Assembly: GCA_019009955.1 (NCBI GenBank)
Contig: CM032230.1
Location: 24,360,001 to 24,424,000 of the forward strand
Source: Riptortus pedestris
Lineage: Eukaryota; Arthropoda; Insecta; Hemiptera; Alydidae
Direction of reading: 5' to 3'
DNA: 64,000 nucleotides
The notes beneath the pieces were generated by a model. That model was not told the DNA's origin. It saw nothing but the letters and a program-made list of their open reading frames with translations, and ran no database searches. Positions within the stretch are counted from its first letter, which is position 1; each line of letters starts with the position of its first letter. The position numbers and the translations under genes were made by a program. Positions 32,601 through 44,505 of this stretch are shown here, piece after piece.

Positions 32601-33171
32601 ATGCGTTTGCCTTTAAACTTAATAAGCCCAAGTTTATGAGTCATACATTTGAGAATTATAACATTAAAGTTGCTAGGTAATAACAAGGGATAATTTGAGA
32701 TCAATATTGTGGAATGTCAGAACCTGATTGACTACATTTACCCCACTCAAATTCAAATACAAATAAACTAATTAACCAATACATATACAATAGACATATT
32801 GCATTAATTAATTAGTACAGATCCAATAAACACGCTTTTCTAAAATGTTAATTAGATAGGTAGAATGAAATATGGCGAAAGAGTAGCTTTCAAAGTGACT
32901 AAATGTGGTTTCAGCAGAGAAGCCTCCAAGTCAAGGTGACAAAGTAAGCCGGATCTTAGTCAACATAGACCAGCATATTTTAATGAAGATGACTCAGTAA
33001 TGAATGTCTGTTTTTACTTTATTTTTCATAATCCGATTCAATTTACGTAGGTCTGCCTTCAGATTCTTTCAGCTTTCACTAGCTTATTGAAGAAATCAAA
33101 CTGCAATCATCTCTGGATTTCATATTTGCATACGATATTTAATTTAATAATTTCTTTTTATAACAGTTTTT
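32601..33171. other. No recognised feature
   Basis: AT-rich sequence with no repeat or coding signal that I can name. Confidence 0.5.
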
Positions 33172-33294
33172 TAGCAGATTTCCCTTAAGGAAAATCAACT
33201 ATTGAGGTTGTACTCATGACGGAATTTTCGAAGTTTTTCTTCAAATGTCCATCGATACTACCTAGTAGATGACGAAAATGAAGTCCGTTCAAAA

Positions 33295-33364
<70 letters not shown>

Positions 33365-33830
33365 CTGTTACCGCTCTAGTGGTCGCAATTATTATTTAAT
33401 CGATACCAAACTCAATATTTAGTCGTTTTATGTAAAAAGAAAGATCAAGTTCGTTAACGGCTGAAATCGGACCTGGGGGGGAGGTTAAAGGGGAAGATTT
33501 TCGAAAATTCTAAATATCTCCCGGATCGAAAATTGTAAAGAATCAATCTTATTTCAAATTAAATTTACTATAAATATTGTTATATTCATTTATTCTCTAT
33601 CTTGAATATTAACCGAGATATTTGCATTTGTATTCTGCCTGTGGTCGGCGGGAGTCGGCTATGTTCGGGACTTTCCGCCGAGAGCTCTGGTGGCCGTTTC
33701 CGTAACTATTCGTCCCTCTTGAATAGGTTAAGAGATACCTTACTACTACAGTTGTTATTGGGCAGATTTATCTACTGTATAAGTTCACGTGGGAAATCTG
33801 CTTAGTTTACGCAGCCCCTGCGTGACGGAC
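33172..33830 (+). mobile_element. HINE-like element, full length with long (TA)n
   Basis: Complete copy of 659 bp. The palindrome reads GATTTCCCTTAAGGAAAATC, (TA)n covers about 33299-33361, and the 3' hairpin ACGCAGCCCCTGCGT ends GACGGAC before T6. The 3' third carries a GC-richer block (GTGGTCGGCGGGAGTCGGC, then CTTTCCGCCGAGAGCTCTGG) shared with the copies at 41891-42539 and 63451-63874, a subfamily marker. The open frame inside that block is not a gene. Confidence 0.85.
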
Positions 33831-34368
33831 TTTTTTAATCAAAATGAACTCAATAATCAACAAACAAAACACTTCGCTATTTTAGTCATTCTTATAAACA
33901 GATGACAGACGCTGATATCTATCAGCTGTTTAGACTAGATATCGAATATGGAAAATAGTCGGTACCGGCTGAAACAGAGTTGCAAGTTATTAAACTAACT
34001 TGATATCAGAAAGGAATTTGAAATTTTTATTAGCAATATTAAATAATATAATATTTACATTTTTAATTTTTTTGTTTAACTTTATTTTTGTTCAGAACGT
34101 TTTTTTATATCTCTAATGTAGATAGTTACTCGAAATGTCCATTCTTATGACACCCTCCACAAACACCATATGATTCAACAGTGCCGCCATCCGTCACAGT
34201 TCTTTCTTGAAGAAACAATTATCTTTAATTAAAGTAGACTACACCTACTTTAATATTTAAGTATAATACCTAAATTCTAGAAGAATGTAATGAGTACTCT
34301 AATAAACTGGGAAATAATCCTGATATCTTAAAACATTTTTATATATCTATACGTATATCAAATAATAA
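33831..34368. other. No recognised feature
   Basis: AT-rich, no recognisable repeats. Confidence 0.5.
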
Positions 34369-34720
34369 GTGGGGCCGTACGTGTTGAGGCGTGGGTACAT
34401 CTACTACTGTCAGCAAGCTGAAGGTAAAAATAGGTGCAGGTTCGATTCCCGCAAAGGGAGAACATTATTTCAGGAGTTCGCTAATAGAGCGCGCTGGAAT
34501 CGCAGTTCATTAGATCAGCGGAAGTTTAAAGAGTATTTACGCGTGATTGCCACTCGGGATGACTAACGAGTATGACTCTCTTAGATCCTGTCTACAGGCA
34601 TGTTGACAGCGTAAACTGGTCACAGATCTTTCGGGTACAATGGGGCTAGTCAATCTATTGGAGACATCTCATTCCAGGTCCTCCTTGGATAACGGAGGTT
34701 CTACGTCGACTTTATCAATC
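34369..34720 (+). mobile_element. Possible second tRNA-derived SINE (single copy here)
   Basis: A clean B box and T-arm word, GCAGGTTCGATTCCCGC, is preceded by TGTTGAGGCGTGGGTACATC, which resembles the D-arm end of a long-variable-arm tRNA. The unrelated, GC-richer body (AGAGCGCGCTGGAATCGCAG and onward) follows. No second copy is in the window to define its limits. It could be a tRNA pseudogene next to unique sequence. Confidence 0.35.
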
Positions 34721-34869
34721 ACTACGTAAAAATACAAATCACTAATTCCTCAAGTTTCGCTCGGGGGTGGCTAAGAATCTTGAAGGTCTACAATGCCAAT
34801 CGAAAAAAAAAAATTAAATATTGGTGGAATTATACGGTCATTATAACAGAAAAATAAATATTCTATAAT

Positions 34870-35000
34870 ATAAGTGAAGGATATAATTGGTCTCAAGCCT
34901 CCACTCTCAAAAACCCTTGTATTAAATGTAGAGTACGAGTACATTCGGGGCAACCTGCCCCACCTTCAGTGCTATGTGACATAACAAAACCACATGATTA
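34870..35000 (-). mobile_element. Penelope-like terminal remnant, relative of the 25.9-28.9 kb element
   Basis: Minus strand: GTCACATAGCACTGAAGGTG, perfect hairpin GGGGC-AGGTT-GCCCC, GAATGTACTC, then GAGAGTGGAGGCTTGAG and GACCAATT. The same order (AGAGTGGAGGTGTTTGACC etc.) occurs at the end of the intact arms. No coding part remains. Confidence 0.7.
34943..34969 (-). ncRNA. Decayed hammerhead-core-like motif
   Basis: CTGAAGG and GAAT replace CTGATGA and GAAA, but the hairpin between them is perfect. The essential bases are lost, so it must be inactive. The retained stem supports that the hairpin is an ancestral structure. Confidence 0.45.
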
Positions 35001-35024
35001 AGTAACTAATACATATTGCAACAA

Positions 35025-35445
35025 CATTTCCCTTGAGGGAAACCAACAATTTATTGTATTCATAAAGCGAATTTGAAAAGGTTCTTCAAAAGGCCATCAA
35101 TCCAAACTGTTAACTGTTAGGGAATGAGGTCCAAAGACACACACACACACACGCGCACACACACACTCACACACGTGCAACAGGGTGCTTAATAATGCTC
35201 TTGCGTCCACAAACATTCTTTACTCGTTTCTAAACATGGAGTCGAGTACGAGAAAAATCGAAAACAAACCAATTAAGAGAATGATTGAAAAGTATATTGG
35301 TAAATATCATGCGCCGGATCGAAAATAGTTATATCACCACTCTTGTTAATAATAAAGTAGTGTTCTACAATTGTTCTATACATTATTCTAGAACTCTTGT
35401 AACTGCATTATTTGTATTTTAGTCTTTAAAAACCCGGCCAGGAAT
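35025..35445 (+). mobile_element. HINE-like element carrying (AC)n instead of (TA)n
   Basis: 5' end ATTTCCCTTGAGGGAAACCA, then GGCCATCAATCC, AATGAGGTCCAAAGAC, an (AC)n tract at about 35137-35176, and core with GCGCCGGATCGAAAATAG. The 3' hairpin is not found. The tract lies exactly where other copies have (TA)n. Confidence 0.65.
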
Positions 35446-35984
35446 CCAAACAGAGATCACAAGTAGGTTACAGATGATTTTTGTAAAGTATTTGTTTTTA
35501 GAGTTTGTTTGTTACTCTCCTGCAAACTATAAATAAGTACAGTCATCTGTGAGAAGAGCAGATTTTTAATAAAAATAATCAGAATCAAAATTGGTATGTA
35601 AATTATTAGCAAGTTTCTCAGTATCTTAGTATCGAAATTCATGTCATCGCGGGGAATTCTGACGAACAAACGGGGTTGTGTGTAGGTCTATATTCATGAC
35701 GTAAAAATCTTGCTTTCCTTGGAAATAATACAATGAGTGAATCATGAGCATATAAATGCTACATAGAATTATTCTCGTGAGGCAGAGATAAGCAGTGACA
35801 CTTAGTGATAACAGACACCGACGAAATGTTCTTATCACTACGCACTACGTGTTGGGCTATAGTTAGGATTCTGGTCTTTTCTATGTACTGGAATAATGAC
35901 TCCTTCTTATTAAAAAATAAATAAATTAAAATTTTTAGAACTAGATTTTTCTGGCAACGAATTTAGAATTCCTGTAAAATCTTG
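35446..35984. other. No recognised feature
   Basis: No repeat or coding motif recognised; the overlapping short minus-strand frames look like chance. Confidence 0.45.
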
Positions 35985-36102
35985 TAAGCAGATTTCCATC
36001 AAGGGACAACTGCTATAGAGGTGTACTCATGTCGAGCTTTTCGAAAAATTTCGAGGAATTTCAGACGATCCGACCCAGCAGATATGTGTGTATATATATA
36101 TA

Positions 36103-36140
<38 letters not shown>

Positions 36141-36840
36141 TTCATTTTCGTATTTACAAAAAGAGAAGAATGGCGATTGCATTTCTAATACCTCATAATT
36201 ACACTACTTAAAGTAAATGCCTAATTAACGCCAGGTCCCCTGGAACGCGTCCCATATCTGGGCCAAATATTGCACAATGCTCATCTACACCCCCAGGGCT
36301 ATCAATAACTTAATAACCAAACCAAACTATATTCGAAATCTAGAAGCTAAGAGACTAACCTACTGTATACAACAATAACCCTAATCCTATGAAAGTAATA
36401 AATACAATATATAATAAAATACGAAACAACAGTTACTTTTAAACTGGGTAACAAAACTAATATGTTTAGTATACGCGTATTTAATAATACTCAAGTGGTA
36501 GCAATTGCTCGTTGATCTCAACCAAACTCGAAATACAAGCGTTTGATACAATACTAAAGAACAAGTATGGTTAAGGCTGAAATCGGACCGAGGGATTGGG
36601 AGTTTAGAGAAGGGAGATTTAGCAAATTTCTAAATATCTCTGTTATACGTCGGCAATATTATTATATACTATGTTATTTCCTGTAACACGAACATTAACC
36701 GAGATATTTGCATTTTTTTAGTTTTCAGCCTTCAGTAAATCCACACTGCTACTCGTGTCATATTAAGAATTTCATGAATCAGTTTGTTTGAAGCTTAACT
36801 ACCTAATATTACTTTCAATAAACCTTACTGTCTGTGGACG
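35985..36840 (+). mobile_element. HINE-like element, interrupted
   Basis: 5' end GTAAGCAGATTTCCATCAAG at 35985, (TA)n at about 36088-36135 and ATTCATTTTCG up to about 36145. Core resumes near 36480 (CAAGTGGTAGCAATTGCTCG, GGCTGAAATCGGACCGAGGG) to TTTTCAGCCTTCAGTAAA and about 36840. The intervening ~330 bp (CGCCAGGTCCCCTGGAACGC and onward) is unrelated to the family and may be an insertion of unknown type. Confidence 0.65.
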
Positions 36841-36889
36841 TTATCATTAAATGTTTTACATATTTCACTCGGAAATGTTTATTTCACGT

Positions 36890-37235
36890 TTACCATACTC
36901 AATATTTAATGTTTTTATTCAACACAAAAGTTTATAGTCATTAATGGCTGATATCGGATTAGAAAGAGGGGGTGGGATTCAAAAATTCAAAATATCTCCA
37001 TTATTAAGAGTCGGATCGAAAAATGTTATAGAACCAGTTACAATTATTGTTTCATGCATTTTTCGTACGACAGATACTAACCGACTTATTTGTACTTTCG
37101 TGTTTTTAGCATTCATTAAATTCCAAGTTCTACTCATTAGATTTATACTTAAAAATATAAAATATATGATATGTGGTAAGTGTCTTACGTGTATATGGTT
37201 AGTTTTCGTAGCCCTTACGTGTCGGAATCTTTGGT
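36890..37235 (+). mobile_element. HINE-like element, variant B, 5'-truncated
   Basis: ACCATACTCAATATTTAATG, then ATGGCTGATATCGGATTAG, GAGTCGGATCGAAAAATGTT and a decayed 3' end (CGTAGCCCTTACGTGTCGGA). The 5' palindrome is absent. Confidence 0.65.
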
Positions 37236-39114
37236 ATTTAGCCTTATCTAATCCCCATTTAAAATCATTTTAACACTATGCAGATACATTTTGAATCGTT
37301 CTATTCTAAGTTTTAATATAAAATGTTGTTTTACATACCCAAATATGTCCGGTGTGACTTCATCGATAAAGATTTCACGTTCTACACTATGTGAAATACT
37401 TTTTAATCGTCAATGCAAAATCGATATCCAATGTAATTTTATCCCAAAATAAATGTTCCCTGTCATGTTAAAAAAAATCACTGTTACAAAGAATTAAGGA
37501 TATGACTAATTGAGGATACGAGGAGGGAAATAATATACTCGTGATAATATGACATTGAGATATTATGTTTGTATTAATAGTGGATATTTTTAGTTCAGTT
37601 TACGCCTACATGTTTGTGCTTTATGTGATCACTATTATGGTGTCATAGAGCCAAGGAGTCATAGCAATCTGACAGTATAACTTCTCAGGAACTTGTCAAA
37701 ATATCGTAGAGTAAGGATGATAGGCTAAATGGAAAAACCGCAGCGCGTTACTCATTCGTATGTAGTGTTAGTTATTATTATAACTATGATAACCAGAATA
37801 AAAATAGAAAAAAACTTGTTTTAATTCAGAAATTATTCTTAGGCCAAAGATACAAATCTGACGTATGCAAACAGCACTCCACGATAGCATAATAAGAGAA
37901 GGACACATACAACAATACAATATAATTTATATTGAATTTTGCTTTTTTTAATAGAATAAATGTATTTCAAATAACACAAATAATAATTCACAGAAACATT
38001 TAAACTATTTTGAATACTGATAGTAATAAGATCACTCAATTCTAAGCCTTTAGTTAAAAGCCACTTCAAATAGGAAATATTCTATTGCCTTCATATATTC
38101 ACATCGTCTGGTTGATCAGAAACAATATATGTAGTGGAATTAAAGATAAAGATCGTTTAATTGAAACTTTTTATGAGCAAAATTTAAAAAAAAAAGTTAT
38201 TATATATACAGATATTTTAATAAATTATGCTTTCATTTGCATTGAAATTTAATTAGAAAAGCCACAATGGAAAAATAAGAAAAGCCACTTTATTTTGGTT
38301 ACCTGAGATTACATGTATGTATAACTAAGAGCCCAAAGGTATATACACCAAAATTTCAAGAACCAAAAATAACAGACGTAACCCAAATAACATCAATTGA
38401 TGCACACGGTATTACAAAAACAAGTTAATACAGAAGTGGAAACAAGATTGGTTATTGATGGATTACAAATTAACGGAAATCAAAAACACAAATCAGTTCA
38501 AGCCCTTTATGTATTAAAATGGGAGAGTTTTGTGTATACGTATGAATATAATCTCAGCACATCGCAGGAGAAGCGAAAAAAAATAAATGGCTTAAATAGC
38601 TATGGCGCGAGTTTAAAAGTTTTTTAGAAGTGCTTGAGAACGCCTCCCCACTACTACCTAATTACAGGTTAGGCAACTCTATAATGATAATTTTAGTTCT
38701 TTATTCGGTTTACGTTTACCTATGCTCACAATTCTCTTTATATTATTTGATGATTTAAATGAACTACAAAATAAATTTAAGAGAAAACTATAATTTCTGA
38801 TTAATTAATGCTTGGAGAAACAAGGAGAAGAGGGGGGGGCAATGAAATTTGCTTTTCGTACAACCTGTTTCTGGCTCTAATAAATCAAAATAGAATTAAA
38901 AAGTTCAGGTTTGCCAATTTATTAGAGTTGCGATTTTGTAAATTTGTCCATTAGATTGAATAGTTGACTTCACCAATACTTCTACACAAATTACTTGCTT
39001 TATAGATTGTTATAAGCCAAAAATGTATATATCAAATTACTCTTAATAACATTCTAAGAAATTGTTGCTATGTGTATTTTGGGAAAAAATCGAATTTCAC
39101 GAAATATTGTGCTT
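37236..39114. other. No recognised feature
   Basis: Nearly 1.9 kb of AT-rich DNA. The short frames at 37839-38069 and 38397-38627 have no recognisable motif. Confidence 0.5.
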
Positions 39115-39579
39115 CCTCATTCCAGGCCTCCATTACAACCCCCAATTCTGTGCGTTTCGTAATTCGTATATTGCTCACTCTTTCTTTAGTTTTTAGTTTA
39201 TATCTTGTTTATTCTTAGTTATGCGACAAAAGTGCTAATATAAAAAGATACTTTAAATATCAAAATAAACTACTTCGGTTAAACCAGGTTTGCTGAAAAA
39301 CCAACAGGAAACGAAGTATGTTGATTTTGAATTTCAAAACTCCATTACAATACCCACTCCTTTTCGTCTTTGACAATATTTGTATAGCTTAAAGTCGAAC
39401 ATTGGTTATTAGTATCACTTATACCAAGTTTCATCAAATTCGGTTCAGTCTTTTAGAATGAAAAAGAACAAACAAGCAAACACTAATGCCAGAAACTACA
39501 GATATCGTTTCAACTCCGCCATAAACTAGAAAGTATTGTGAAATTTTGGGGAAAAAAAAATAATCAATCCTCAGACAGA
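39115..39579 (-). mobile_element. Helitron 5'-region fragment
   Basis: Reverse relative of the Helitron at 25475. It contains the inverses of CTGAACCGAATTTGATGAAACTTGGT, GTTTGCTTGTTTGTTCTTTT-like and the 5' end TCTGTCTGAGGATTGATTAT, and the internal unit whose inverse ends in CAAAACTCCATTACAATACC occurs twice. The 3' CTAG end is not present. Confidence 0.65.
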
Positions 39580-40139
39580 GGTTACAGTTTATAAAAACAT
39601 TTTGGACCGCAATGTTAATGTGATCGTTACCAAAGCAATAATTATTGACTTATAAAATTAAAGATTGATTTTGTTTATGAAGCTGGGCAAGAAATAGAGG
39701 TGGATTAGAAAAAAAAAGATAAATATTAAATCCAAATGACTACATTACTATGCTTTAGATTGAAAACTTTTGCTAAACAGTCTGATTGACACAATAATGT
39801 TCTACAAGTGTTGTTCGATTCATTTTTATCTAACTGAAATACTAAACACTTGAGGAACAACGTCTTCTCTTGATGATTAATGTACCTATTTATTTTATCA
39901 AACAAAGTGACTTATAATGTTCCCTGTGCGACTGATTCACATAAAAGTAATTTTCTTTCATTAGTGGATTGCATTTTCAGAAATAACTTGAGGCAGGATA
40001 TTTGATAATATGACTTATTTTAATATATCATGACTTATACTGTTTGCGAAATGATTCCTTCTTATTTAATGGAATGGTTGAGAAATATTTATTTATCTCA
40101 ATGATACCTAGAAAAAACTGTTCTTTTTGTAAATTTTCC
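39580..40139. other. No recognised feature
   Basis: AT-rich, nothing identified. Confidence 0.5.
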
Positions 40140-40410
40140 TTCTTAAAATCTCCATCGATCTTACCCATTACATGACTTGAAGTTGATGTGTTTGTGTTTG
40201 TTCTTCACTACAGAAGTTCATATTTGATAGAAATCAGACCAGAAGGAGAGAGTGGGTAAAGAGGGAGATAAACAATAATACTGAAAATATCTCGTTATTA
40301 TAAATTGGATCCAAAAATGTTATAATCAACTCGTTCTTGTTGCAAATTCAATTTTCTATAATTGTTGTTCAATACATGTTTCAGTTCTCACTCTCACAGT
40401 CTCACTTCTG
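40140..40410 (+). mobile_element. HINE-like core fragment
   Basis: CTCCATCGATCTTACCCATT, CAGACCAGAAGGAGAGAGTG and ATATCTCGTTATTATAAATTG follow the family order without either terminus. Confidence 0.55.
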
Positions 40411-40819
40411 GGATACCGTGTATGAATTTTTGAAATGCACCGATTTGATATATAAAAATAAAAAGTACGTTTCGTTTTGGAACATTGGTGTTGGAGAATG
40501 CAAGGAACATTGTTGAAGTAGTGAGATGGTCTGGCTTTGAGCCAAAGTAATATTCTTAACAGATTGAAATAGTTATGGTGTGAGAGGCATTTCAAAGCTT
40601 TCAGAGGTTTCCACACATTTTTTAATGCACTCAAGATTAGTTTTATGAAAATAAATTCAAATATTTGGCTTCTTCTCTAATAAACTTAATTTATAGAAGA
40701 AAAAAAAAATTAAGATTTAATCTGAATGAAATTTTCATACCTGAGAAAGTAATACGCCTAAAATTAAAATGTTTGATTTAAAATAATAGATCCACAGAAT
40801 AAACACAATGTTCTGTTCA

Positions 40820-41036
40820 GGGGCTCAGGTTATCCATGTGAGTTAAAGCGTTGGCTTTGACTCAAATGGTAAACCTAGAATGTTGACTTCGAGTTCCGCC
40901 TGGGCAATTGGAATTTATATAGTAACAAACTCATTAAATAAAATCCTTAGAACCATGCTGACTAGAAAAGAATGGTAGCCTGTAGATAACTCATCCAAGT
41001 TAGCCATAGTAGCAAATATTCGACGTTAATAATAAT
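40820..41036 (+). mobile_element. tRNA-derived SINE
   Basis: Near full-length copy: GGGGCTCAGGTTATCCATGT, GGTAAACCTAGAATGTTGAC, a damaged B box (CTTCGAGTTCCGCCTGGGCA), CTGACTAGAAAAGAATGGTA, GACGTTAATAATAATAAAG tail. Confidence 0.85.
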
Positions 41037-41129
41037 AAAGATAAATTAATGTAAGCAATTAAATTTCAGCGTTTGCTGTTTCAGAAAAAAAGAAAAGATA
41101 AACAAACAGGGAATTTAAATAATATGATT

Positions 41130-41430
41130 TTAGCAGTTTCCCTTAAAGAAAATCAGCTATTGAGGTTGTACACATGACACGATTTTCAAATGAAAATGTT
41201 TTCAATTGTTCATCGATCCTACCTCTGACGGTCTTTGTTCGTTACGAAACTTGACATTTAAGCGTTTTGGGCACTAGGGAAGATCAAGTTCGTTCATGGC
41301 TGACATCGGAAGTAAATGAAGGAACGGGATACAGAAAAATTTCTTTTATCAATCTTATTGCAAATTCAATGGTAATTTAAGTGTTGTCTAACTTTAATAT
41401 TAACTGAAATAAGTGTCTCTTTAGAGTGGT
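41130..41430 (+). mobile_element. HINE-like element, 3'-truncated
   Basis: 5' end TTTAGCAGTTTCCCTTAAAG with GCTATTGAGGTTGTACACAT, then core to ATATTAACTGAAATAAGTG. The microsatellite is absent and the 3' hairpin is lost. Confidence 0.65.
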
Positions 41431-41519
41431 TTCACAAAATGAGTTATCTTTGAGTAACTAGAATTATTGCTATTAGTATTACGAAATTTTTTTGACTCAG
41501 TGAATTTCTGTTTTGGTTA

Positions 41520-41786
41520 TAGACCTTGAGAGCTACGAGCGGGAATTACGGCTGTGACGTGCGTTGTCCGTAGGGAGGGGAATGTTTTGGTGGGAGTAGG
41601 TCAAGGTAGCTGGGGGATCGTAGTATCATACAGGTCTCGGAACTGTTGCATCTGGACAGACTTCCGATGGGACATGAGCCGAGCAGTGGACGATTCCATG
41701 GTACGTGCACTAGGTCAGGGTCTCACTGATTCATGCCTAGTTTCAGCTGAATGGGGGAAACCCTCCCTTCATAATACACACAACCT
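41520..41786. other. GC-rich island of unknown nature
   Basis: About 265 bp markedly richer in GC than its surroundings. It has an open plus-strand frame (41554-41805) whose last residues run into a HINE-like copy. The peptide shows no family motif. It shares the word CTAGGTCAGGG with the island at 45760-46075. Origin unknown. Confidence 0.35.
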
Positions 41787-41890
41787 GTTAGCAAATTTCC
41801 CTTAAGGGAGCTATTGAGTTTGTACTCATGACCCGATTTTCGAAAAATTTCTTCAAATGCCCATCGATCCTATCTAGTAGATGACGAAAA

Positions 41891-42342
41891 GTCCGTCATG
41901 CAGGGGCTGCGTAAACTAAGCAGATTTTCCACGTGGTTTTATAATAGAGAAATCTGCCTAATAATAACTGTAGTTGTAAGGAATCTCTTAACCTATTCAT
42001 GAGGGACGAATAGTTACGGAAACGGCCTCTCTAGCTCTCGGCGGAGAGTCCCGAACATTGGCGACTCTTGCCGACCACACACACAATACAAATATAGAAC
42101 AATATTTATAGTAAATTTAATTTGCAATAAGATTGTTCTATACAATGTTTTGATCCGATTTTTGGTAACGGAGATATTTTGAATTTTCAAAAATCCCCCT
42201 TTAACCCCCCCCCCCTCCCGCTGGTCCGATTTCAGCCATTAACAAACTTGGTCTGTCTTTTTGCATAAAACGTTTGAATATCGAGTTTAGTAACGATCGA
42301 ACAAAAATTGCGACCGCTAGAGCGTTGACAAATATATATATA

Positions 42343-42404
<62 letters not shown>

Positions 42405-42539
42405 TATATATAATTTTGAACGGACCTCATTTTCGTCATCTCCTGGGTAGGATTGATGGACATTTGAAGAAATTTTTCGAAAATCGAGTCAAGAGTACGA
42501 CCTCAATAGCTGATTTCCCTTAAGGGAAATCTGCTAAAA
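41891..42539 (-). mobile_element. Inner HINE-like element 1
   Basis: Starts GTCCGTCATGCAGGGG (3' hairpin end, reversed), contains the GC-rich subfamily block (GGCCTCTCTAGCTCTCGGCG) and (TA)n at about 42329-42412, and ends GATTTCCCTTAAGGGAAATC, TGCTAAAA. It lies inside the outer copy between AAAA and TGAGG, with no duplication beyond A bases. Confidence 0.88.
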
Positions 42540-42615
42540 TGAGGTCCATTCAAACTTATACACATATATATATATATATATATATCTATATATATATATA
42601 TTTATATATATATAT

Positions 42616-42653
<38 letters not shown>

Positions 42654-42882
42654 TCATGCGGTCGCAATTTTGGGTTAATCGTTACCATACTTGATGATTA
42701 AACGTTTTATGAAAAAGAAATATCAAGTTCGTTAATGGCGGAAATTCGACAAGTGGGAGGATGGGGGTTTAGAGGGGAGGAATTTCGAATATTCTTAACA
42801 TCTCCGTTATTATGCGTCGGATCGAAAAGATGTATAGAATCAATCATATTGAAAATGTAATGTTCTATAAATGGTTTTACGT

Positions 42883-43387
42883 ATTTTCCTTTAAGGGAAA
42901 TCAGCTATTGAGGTTGTACTCATGACGGAGTTTTCAAAATTTTTCTTCAAATTTCCATCGATCCTACCTAGTAGATGACGAAAATGAGGTCCGTTCAAAA
43001 CTGTATATATATACAGTGGTCTGTTACCGCTCTAGCGGTCGCAATTTTTGTTTGATCGTTACCAAACTCCATATTTAGTCGTTTTCTGTAAAAAGAAAGA
43101 ACAAGTTCGTTAATGGCTGAAATTGGACCAGTGGGAGGGGAAGTTTAGAGGGGAGGATATTCTAAAATTTGAAATATTTCCGTTACTATACGTCGGATCG
43201 AAAAATTGTATAGAATCAATCTTATTGCAAAATTAAGTTTACTATAAATATTGTTATATACATTTATTCTCTATCTTGAATATTAACCGAGATATTTGCA
43301 TTTTTATGAAATTGGGGCGGATAACGGATGAGAGTAAAACTTCACGTGGGAAATCTGCTTAGTTTACGTAACCCCTGCGTGACGGAC
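42883..43387 (+). mobile_element. Inner HINE-like element 2
   Basis: Begins near TATTTTCCTTTAAGGGAAATC (the AGCAG part of the 5' end is altered) and ends with ACGTAACCCCTGCGTGACGGAC. Its microsatellite is just ATATATATAC. The outer copy continues directly after GACGGAC with GTTTTCACTATC. Confidence 0.82.
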
Positions 43388-43893
43388 GTTTTCACTATCT
43401 TGATTATTAACCGAGATATTTGCATTTTTTAGTTTTCGGGTTTAAACTTCCACTCCTACCCATGTCATATTAACAATATGATGTTATATTTTGAAGCCTA
43501 AATATATAATATTGTTATTATTGAACTTTTACGTTTCGAGATAAATGCAAATACGCGACGCACGTGGGAAATCTGCTTAGATAACGCAGTCCCTGCGTGA
43601 TGGACTTTTTTTTTTTTTTAATTCAACCTTTTGTAAAGGCCCACTTCGACTTATCCGTCTGTAATGATAGGTATATAAGAAACTAAATATCTCAAGCCAT
43701 ACTGACATTTTAAATCTTGTTTACAGAGGCTTCTTACTACGAGAGAAATGGGCAATAGAATAGGTGCAATGAGAACATCAGTGTATCATATTCAAATGCA
43801 TGGGAAATTTGCTTCACGGACTTTTCAAGTTGCCTTCCGAATCGGTAAACTCTTTCATTTCAACGTTCATAACGCTGAAAATATCAGTAAAAT

Positions 43894-43960
43894 TCCGTCA
43901 CGCAGGGGCTGCGTAATCTAAGCAGATTTCCCACGTAAAGTTCTACAATCAATAAACTAC
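43894..43960 (-). mobile_element. HINE-like 3'-end scrap
   Basis: CCGTCACGCAGGGGCTGCGT, then AAGCAGATTTCCCACGTA and AGTTCTACAATC. The hairpin is perfect, but the element stops after about 65 bp. Confidence 0.7.
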
Positions 43961-44359
43961 ATGCTGTAATACCTAACACCACCAATTTTAATAACCTCCC
44001 AACGAAAAACGCCTAATTGTAAACAAACAGGTCAGCCAGCCTCTCACAGCTAAATTGAGAGATAGGAATGTTCTTCACTGGAAAGAAAAGCAATTACTCA
44101 AATATTTCTGAATATAACATACTCGTATTAAATATATTGAAAACTATTTACCATATCTTATACCGTAATTTATTATGAATCAGAATAATTTTTATCTCTG
44201 TCACTCAAATTTTAGTAATCCAAGACTAAAAAAGGGGGGGGGATCAACAGAACGTACTTGCATATATATCGTATATTAAAGGTCTCTTGAAAATAATGTT
44301 TGGTAATTAAGCTTCGAATAAAGTGGTTTATTATACAATAGAGTATTGCTTATATGCCA

Positions 44360-44435
44360 TGTGTAGGAATGGTGGTTTGCTGATGGCTGAAAACTAAAAA
44401 AATGCAATGATCTCCGTTAATATTCAAGATAGAAA

Positions 44436-44505
<70 letters not shown>

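Larger units (their letters stand above)
41789..43605 (+). mobile_element. Outer HINE-like element containing two inner copies
   Basis: 5' end TTAGCAAATTTCCCTTAAGG at 41789, up to GATGACGAAAA at 41890. An inner reverse copy follows. The outer element resumes at TGAGGTCCATTCAAA with (TA)n (42559-42651) and core to TTTTACGT near 42882. A second inner plus copy follows. The outer resumes at TTTTCACTATCTTGATTATT and ends with hairpin ACGCAGTCCCTGCGT, GATGGAC and T13. Removing both inserts restores the family sequence (GATGACGAAAATGAGG) and leaves about 0.66 kb. Confidence 0.88.

Noticed and set aside
33602..33805. 67-codon frame with GC-rich content
   Set aside because: It lies inside the 3' block of a HINE-like element, and the same block recurs at 41891-42539 and 63451-63874 with broken frames.
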